A stretch of 49,047 bases of DNA from NCBI GenBank assembly GCA_003598135.1, contig QZKA01000032.1:1-49047 (forward strand), in the 5' to 3' direction. This document shows positions 44,967-49,047 of this stretch, in pieces. This stretch comes from Candidatus Omnitrophota bacterium (GTDB lineage Bacteria; Omnitrophota; Gorgyraeia; Gygaellales; Profunditerraquicolaceae). Below the pieces are notes generated by a model. It was given only the letters and a program-made list of their open reading frames with translations. It was not told where the DNA came from and made no database searches. Made by a program: the position numbers and the translations under genes. Within the stretch, counting starts at the first letter, position 1. Every line of letters starts with the position of its first letter.

Positions 44967-45500
44967 GTGTTCCGGATTTTACCAAAAATAAGCATTGGCC
45001 TGGGTGCCTATATCGTCATTTCCGCTGCCTTTATGCAGCAGGTAAGAAATCGGCTTTTTGCTTTGTTCGGCAAGGCGGTTATGGAGACGTCAGTACAATT
45101 AAGTTTCGCCTTGCTGGCTTTATGTATTGTGCTCTATGCGCTCACGAAAAAAGCAGGCGTTCTGCGCATCATTTCCTTATGTGTATTGTGCTGGTTCGCC
45201 TACCTATTCAGTGACTGGCAGCCGTATTTTTCTGAAAAGACGCACGTAGTAACGTATGGCCTGCTTGGATATTGTGCGGCCATGGAGTTTTTGAACGCGC
45301 AGCATTGCCTCGCATGGAAGCGCGTAGTGTTTGCGCTATCTTTTGCAGCCCTTATCAGTGGTCTCGATGAATTATTTCAGGCAGTCCTTCCTTACCGGGT
45401 AGGAGATGTCAGGGATTTTTTCACAAATATTATAAGCGCTCTGTTCGGCGTGTGTATTTTTCTTTTGCACCGCGTTCCCAGAATTACATTGAAAAAATAG
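44967..45500 (+). CDS. VanZ-like membrane protein
   Basis: A 177-residue membrane protein with four or five hydrophobic helices and VanZ-family segments: KTHVVTYGLLGYC near residue 88 and DELFQAVLPYRVGDVRDFFTNIISALFG near 130. Function unknown; VanZ confers teicoplanin resistance in enterococci, but this is a common housekeeping relative. The GTG at 44967 is favoured by AGGTGAGG 8 bases upstream. The next gene overlaps slightly or lies immediately downstream. Confidence 0.82.
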   Translation: MFRILPKISIGLGAYIVISAAFMQQVRNRLFALFGKAVMETSVQLSFALLALCIVLYALTKKAGVLRIISLCVLCWFAYLFSDWQPYFSEKTHVVTYGLLGYCAAMEFLNAQHCLAWKRVVFALSFAALISGLDELFQAVLPYRVGDVRDFFTNIISALFGVCIFLLHRVPRITLKK

Positions 45501-45532
45501 GCTTTCCGCATTACAATAAACGTTCCCCCACC

Positions 45533-46327
45533 ATGAAGCAGTTCAGGCGCGCTATATACAGCTATTATAAAAAACACGGCAGGGTCCTTCCCTGGAGGAA
45601 GACGAAGAATCCCTATTGCATCCTTGTTTCCGAAATAATGCTTCAGCAGACCCAGGTAAGCCGTGTGCGCGTGAAATTCCCTTTGTTTATACGGCGATTT
45701 CCAAGCGTACATTCGCTTGCGAAAGCGCCTCAAGCAGAGATTGTTAAAGCCTGGCAGGGCCTGGGGTATAACCGCAGGGCAGTGCATCTTAAGCGTTTGG
45801 CACAAATCCTGGTGTCTAAGTTTAAGGGGAGGATCCCCGCAAACCCCGAGGCCTTGATAACCCTTCCGGGGATCGGCAAGGCAACCGCAGGGGCAATATG
45901 TGCGTTTGCGTTTAATAAGCCGGTTATATTCATTGAGACAAATATACGCAGCGTATTTATTCACCATTTTTTCAAAACCGCTCGACCGGTCAGTGACGAA
46001 GAACTGTTTCCTTACCTGTGCCGGTATCTAGATAAAAAAAATCCGCGGAAATGGTACTCTGCGCTGATGGATTACGGCGTCTATCTTAAGGAGGCAAATG
46101 CCAATCCCTCCAGAAGAAGCCTGCACTACCGCAGGCAAAGCCTTTTTGAAGGCTCACGACGCCAGTTGCGCGGCAGGATCATAAGGCTTTTGGCAATGCG
46201 CGGCCGCATGGATCTATCTACCCTTGCCGGGCAAGCAGGGTTAAAGGCCTTAAGGCTAGAGCCTGTAATGGATTTGCTCTGCGAAGAAGGTTTAGTGTTG
46301 AGGCGAGGCAATTGTTATACTCTCTAA
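45533..46327 (+). CDS. MutY-like A/G-specific adenine glycosylase lacking Fe-S loop
   Basis: A 264-residue HhH-GPD DNA glycosylase. The catalytic Glu of MutY is in SEIMLQQTQV near residue 38, and the helix-hairpin-helix is PGIGKATAGAI near 118. Unlike E. coli MutY, the LDGNV segment with the catalytic Asp is IETNI (Asp to Glu) and the C-terminal part has no C-X6-C-X2-C-X5-C cluster; only a few Cys occur. The length of 264 also lacks the NUDIX-like 8-oxoG domain. Repair of A:8-oxoG mispairs is possible but unproven. No Shine-Dalgarno site at 45533; the GTG/ATG alternatives upstream overlap VanZ. Confidence 0.8.
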   Translation: MKQFRRAIYSYYKKHGRVLPWRKTKNPYCILVSEIMLQQTQVSRVRVKFPLFIRRFPSVHSLAKAPQAEIVKAWQGLGYNRRAVHLKRLAQILVSKFKGRIPANPEALITLPGIGKATAGAICAFAFNKPVIFIETNIRSVFIHHFFKTARPVSDEELFPYLCRYLDKKNPRKWYSALMDYGVYLKEANANPSRRSLHYRRQSLFEGSRRQLRGRIIRLLAMRGRMDLSTLAGQAGLKALRLEPVMDLLCEEGLVLRRGNCYTL

Positions 46328-46329
46328 AT

Positions 46330-46725
46330 ATGCGTACACATAAAAAGACAAAGTTCGTTGTGCTCAAAACAGTGTTCGAGATACTACATAGCCCAAAAGG
46401 CTGTATGTGGGATAAGGAACAGACCCATCGGTCTCTGCTCCCGTACCTTAAAGAGGAAGTAGAAGAACTCATAGAGACCATTAAGGCGAGTGATTATCGG
46501 CATATGCAGGAGGAGTTGGGCGATTTGTTACTTCAGGTAATGTTTCATTCCCAGATCGCCGCGAGAAATAATAAATTTACGATTGAAGACGTAATTGATG
46601 GGCTTATCCGTAAGCTTAAGCGGCGGCATCCTCATGTATTCGGCGATGTAAAAGTAAGGTCCAGCAAAGACATTATACGCAATTGGCACAGGATCAAAGC
46701 GAAGGAGTTGCGCCGTCAAGGCTAA
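46330..46725 (+). CDS. MazG-type nucleotide pyrophosphohydrolase
   Basis: A 131-residue MazG domain. KEEVEELIETI near residue 45 and EELGDLLLQVMFHSQIA near 63 carry the Glu/Asp metal ligands. MazG hydrolyses (d)NTPs, possibly ppGpp or oxidised nucleotides; sitting next to the MutY-like gene it suggests nucleotide-pool sanitation. The ATG at 46330 is chosen, 3 bases after the glycosylase stop; a TTG at 46312 overlaps it. Confidence 0.9.
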   Translation: MRTHKKTKFVVLKTVFEILHSPKGCMWDKEQTHRSLLPYLKEEVEELIETIKASDYRHMQEELGDLLLQVMFHSQIAARNNKFTIEDVIDGLIRKLKRRHPHVFGDVKVRSSKDIIRNWHRIKAKELRRQG

Positions 46726-46738
46726 AGGCGCTTTACCC

Positions 46739-48118
46739 ATGGTAAACGAATTCAAAGAACTGCTGCGCAAGCTTAAGAACAAAAAAATTCAGGCGATTAT
46801 TGCCGAAAGCTGGTCAGTGAGTTGGCCGATGGCGCTGATTATGGGTTTTATTTTCTTTATCGGCCTTGCTGATGTCTATGTGGCAGGAAGGTTCGGCAAG
46901 GAGGTGCAGGCTGCCTATGGCGTTGCGTTTCAGTTGTATTTTATTTTTAGTATCATTGCAAATGCCCTTACCGTAGGGACGGTGTCCGTAGTTTCCCGGC
47001 TTTTTACTTCACACAGGAAAAAAGAATTTAATATCGCAGTGGATTCTTCGCTGCTATCGGCCATTGTTGCCGGCAGTGCGTTTGGGATTGCAGGTGTTTT
47101 GTCTTGCGGGGTGATTATCAATTTACTCGGTATCCCCGGTGTCTTAAAAGCACTTTCAATACCTTTGGTGAGAATCTATTCAGCGGGCTTACTGTTTAAT
47201 TATCTTTTGATCAGCACTAACGGCGTTCTGCGTGCCTGCAAGATGATCAAGAAATCGCTTGTGACCATGGCGGTGGTATGTGTATTAAACATTGTCTTGA
47301 ATTTTACCTTTGCATTTCATACGCCCCTTCGATTCCAAGGGATCGCAGTTGCAACGTTGGTGAGCATTTTTATAGGCATGCTTATGAACATTGCGTTTGC
47401 TCAAAAGCTTCTGAGCCCGCGCATCACCTTTTCCTGGGAAACCATCAAGAAGATATTTAATATTGGTTGGCCCGCAGGCCTGCTTCAGATACTGTGGCAG
47501 TTTGGAGCTATGGTACTCTATTTGATTCTGGCGAGGCTGCCGGCGCATAACGTAGAGATCATGGCTGCATTTACCAACGGATTGAGGATTGAGTCTGCGA
47601 TTTTTTTGCCTGCGTTTGCATTTAACCTCGCCAATGCGGTGGTAGTGGGTAATTTGCTGGGGAGAGGCGAACAGGACGATGCCTACAGGGGAGGCATGAT
47701 CACCGCGTATATGGGTTTTTTTACGGTGACCATATTGACAATTCTGGTAATGCTTAATGCCTTTACCATTGCCTCTTTTCTTTCAGACAACCCTATCGTA
47801 ATTAATGAATGCGCGAAATATATCTTCATCAGCCTCATCGTTGAACCGTTAATGGCCTGGGGCGTGATTTTAAGCGGCGGCTTAAACGGCGCCGGCGATA
47901 CCCGTAGCGTCATGAAAATAATTACCTTAAGCGTCTGGTGCGTGCGCATACCGTTAAGTTATCTTTTAGCCCTGCATTTTGGTTTCGGGGCGCCTGCGGT
48001 GTGGTGGTCAATGAATACCTCTATTATCGTACAGACATTTTTTGTTTCGCGGCATTATTTCCGCAAGGGTTGGCTTAGGCGAGCGGAAAAGGTAATTGTT
48101 CCCTTTGAAGTTAAATGA
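46739..48118 (+). CDS. MATE-family multidrug exporter
   Basis: A 459-residue inner-membrane protein with about 12 helices in two homologous halves (first helix MALIMGFIFFIGLADVYVAGRFG; later VSRLFTSHRKKEF loops and AWGVILSGGLNGAGDTRSVMK). It matches the MatE/NorM-like family, which exports cationic compounds using Na+ or H+ gradients. It starts 13 bases after the MazG gene without a strong ribosome site (GTCAAGG only). Substrate unknown. Confidence 0.9.
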   Translation: MVNEFKELLRKLKNKKIQAIIAESWSVSWPMALIMGFIFFIGLADVYVAGRFGKEVQAAYGVAFQLYFIFSIIANALTVGTVSVVSRLFTSHRKKEFNIAVDSSLLSAIVAGSAFGIAGVLSCGVIINLLGIPGVLKALSIPLVRIYSAGLLFNYLLISTNGVLRACKMIKKSLVTMAVVCVLNIVLNFTFAFHTPLRFQGIAVATLVSIFIGMLMNIAFAQKLLSPRITFSWETIKKIFNIGWPAGLLQILWQFGAMVLYLILARLPAHNVEIMAAFTNGLRIESAIFLPAFAFNLANAVVVGNLLGRGEQDDAYRGGMITAYMGFFTVTILTILVMLNAFTIASFLSDNPIVINECAKYIFISLIVEPLMAWGVILSGGLNGAGDTRSVMKIITLSVWCVRIPLSYLLALHFGFGAPAVWWSMNTSIIVQTFFVSRHYFRKGWLRRAEKVIVPFEVK

Positions 48119-48186
48119 TACAATACTACTAACTACTCGCAGTTTTTTTAAACAGTCCGTTACAGCTATAACAATGGGAGGAAGTA

Positions 48187-49047
48187 ATGAGCATACAAGA
48201 ACTGAAGGTAAATGAACTGGACGCCACGCAATTTATTGAAAGCAAGTCAGAGGAGATTGCTGGCCTGGTAGGCAGCGGCCTCGCGATTAACGCTTTATCG
48301 GGAGGAGTAGATTCTTCCTGTGTTACCATGCTTGGCCATAAAGCCCTAAGGGATCGCCTAAAAACCTATTTTATTAACAATGGCCTGATGCGCGAGGGCG
48401 AACCCGAGCAGATTGTATCGATATTTGAAAAACTGGGCGTCAAAGTGGAGGTGATTGATGCACAGGAGGCGTTTTTCAAGGCATTAAAAGGACTAACTAA
48501 CCCCGAAGAGAAACGCGAAGCTATCACACAGACTTTTTATAAAGATGTATTTGGTAAGCTTGTAAAGGCAAGCAAGGCTAAGTATCTTTTGCAGGGCACT
48601 ATTCTTACCGATGTCGACGAAACGGTTGCGGGGATCAAAAGGCAACACAATGTATTTGAGCAGCTTGGTATCGACCCTCAAGCTGCATTCGGGTATAAGA
48701 TAATAGAGCCTCTTGTCCAGTTGCGCAAAGACGGCGTCAGAAAAATTGCCCAGGCATGCGGTCTGCCGAAATCAATTTACCAAAGAATGCCGTTTCCAGG
48801 GCCTGCGCTTTCAGCTAGAGTGATCGGCGAAGCGACCCCTGAAAGGATAAAGCTGGTAAGGCAGGCGACCGTGATCGTCGAAGAGGCCCTTGCCTCCACA
48901 GCTGCCTTTCAGTATATGGCAATACTGCACCAGGACAGGGTGACCGGGATGCGCGACGGTAAAAGAGATTTCGGTTTTCAGATTGAAATCAGGAGCTGGG
49001 ATAGCATTGACGCAAGGAGTGCTAAGCCAACCCGCCTGCCTTTTGAG
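48187..49047 (+). CDS. guaA: GMP synthase ATP-pyrophosphatase domain (3' cut by window end)
   Basis: The frame is open from ATG 48187 to the last base (287 codons). PP-loop SGGVDSS is near residue 37, DETVAGIKRQHN near 142 and the C-terminal dimerisation domain begins RMPFPGPALSARVIGE near 200. This is the ATP pyrophosphatase and dimerisation part of GuaA, which aminates XMP to GMP. The amidotransferase domain is missing upstream, so a glutaminase subunit must be elsewhere (as in archaea) or ammonia is used. GGGAGG fits the start. Incomplete at the 3' end. Confidence 0.88.
   Translation, partial: MSIQELKVNELDATQFIESKSEEIAGLVGSGLAINALSGGVDSSCVTMLGHKALRDRLKTYFINNGLMREGEPEQIVSIFEKLGVKVEVIDAQEAFFKALKGLTNPEEKREAITQTFYKDVFGKLVKASKAKYLLQGTILTDVDETVAGIKRQHNVFEQLGIDPQAAFGYKIIEPLVQLRKDGVRKIAQACGLPKSIYQRMPFPGPALSARVIGEATPERIKLVRQATVIVEEALASTAAFQYMAILHQDRVTGMRDGKRDFGFQIEIRSWDSIDARSAKPTRLPFE

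Noticed and set aside
45392-45967. Minus-strand frame of 191 residues opposite MutY-like and VanZ-like genes
   Set aside because: Antisense to recognised domains; composition is not protein-like.
1-49047. CRISPR arrays, tRNAs, rRNAs and intact insertion sequences
   Set aside because: No regularly spaced repeats, cloverleaf sequences or transposase genes were seen on either strand.

Overview
This window (49,047 bases, moderate GC, gene-dense, very short spacers, many ATGA start/stop overlaps) looks like a chromosome segment of an uncultured, anaerobic, diderm bacterium. Outer-membrane genes (TolC-type channel, OprB-like porin) show a double membrane. Ferredoxin-containing MinD-like ATPases, NifX-like proteins, an FMN glutamate-synthase-like enzyme, a tandem ThyX-like protein and nickel uptake fit an anaerobe. 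The mix of families would suit a candidate phylum such as Omnitrophota; that is an inference from gene content, since there is no rRNA or other marker here.

Layout. 1-800: a two-gene cassette (DUF5674-like plus unknown partner) bracketed by a 19-bp inverted repeat. 941-9222: a Fur-family regulator with a palindromic operator, then a long run of small metal and sulfur genes: DUF5320-type glycine-rich proteins, two NifX-like proteins, two methyltransferases, two MinD-type ATPases with inserted ferredoxin domains, NifU-like scaffold, HypA-like zinc/nickel protein, ZIP transporter, metallo-beta-lactamase-fold protein, J-domain protein, DsrE-like protein and TrmO. This resembles an undescribed metallocofactor assembly pathway. 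9234-9580: debris of an ORF6N-type gene and a GC-rich element. 9770-15707: an RNA/cold-shock island with an RRM protein behind a folded leader, YajQ, three cold-shock proteins plus a variant, four proteins under 60 residues, a slipin and a DEAD-box helicase.

16166-20690 (minus strand): glycosyltransferase, GH65 phosphorylase, beta-phosphoglucomutase and a broken MscS channel. 20898-23283: GIY-YIG protein, alpha/beta hydrolase, SagB-type nitroreductase, unknown exported protein. 23290-26199: GAF-ANTAR antiterminator protein behind tandem terminators, then a glutamate-synthase-like enzyme and a small Cys-rich protein. 26283-30784: AbrB-like regulator with TolC/MacA/MacB-type efflux genes. 30906-32429: two-domain ThyX-like protein. 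32463-37304: NikR with a palindromic operator, porin and an ECF nickel/cobalt transporter (NikM/N/Q/O). 37321-49047: nitronate monooxygenase-like protein, small zinc finger protein, PabB behind a start-sequestering leader, GYD protein, deaminase, transglutaminase-like protein, VanX-type dipeptidase, a second cold-shock pair, antiporter with PTS-EIIA domain, VanZ-like protein, MutY-like glycosylase without Fe-S loop, MazG, MATE exporter and a GMP synthase ATP-pyrophosphatase part cut by the window end.

Regulation by RNA structure is the recurring theme. Three cold-shock genes and the nitronate monooxygenase gene share the plan promoter, roughly 60-70 nt leader, intrinsic terminator, gene. The GAF-ANTAR gene has two terminators in its leader, and the RRM, porin and pabB leaders can fold over or near their start sites. 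No tRNA, rRNA, CRISPR array or intact insertion sequence was seen.
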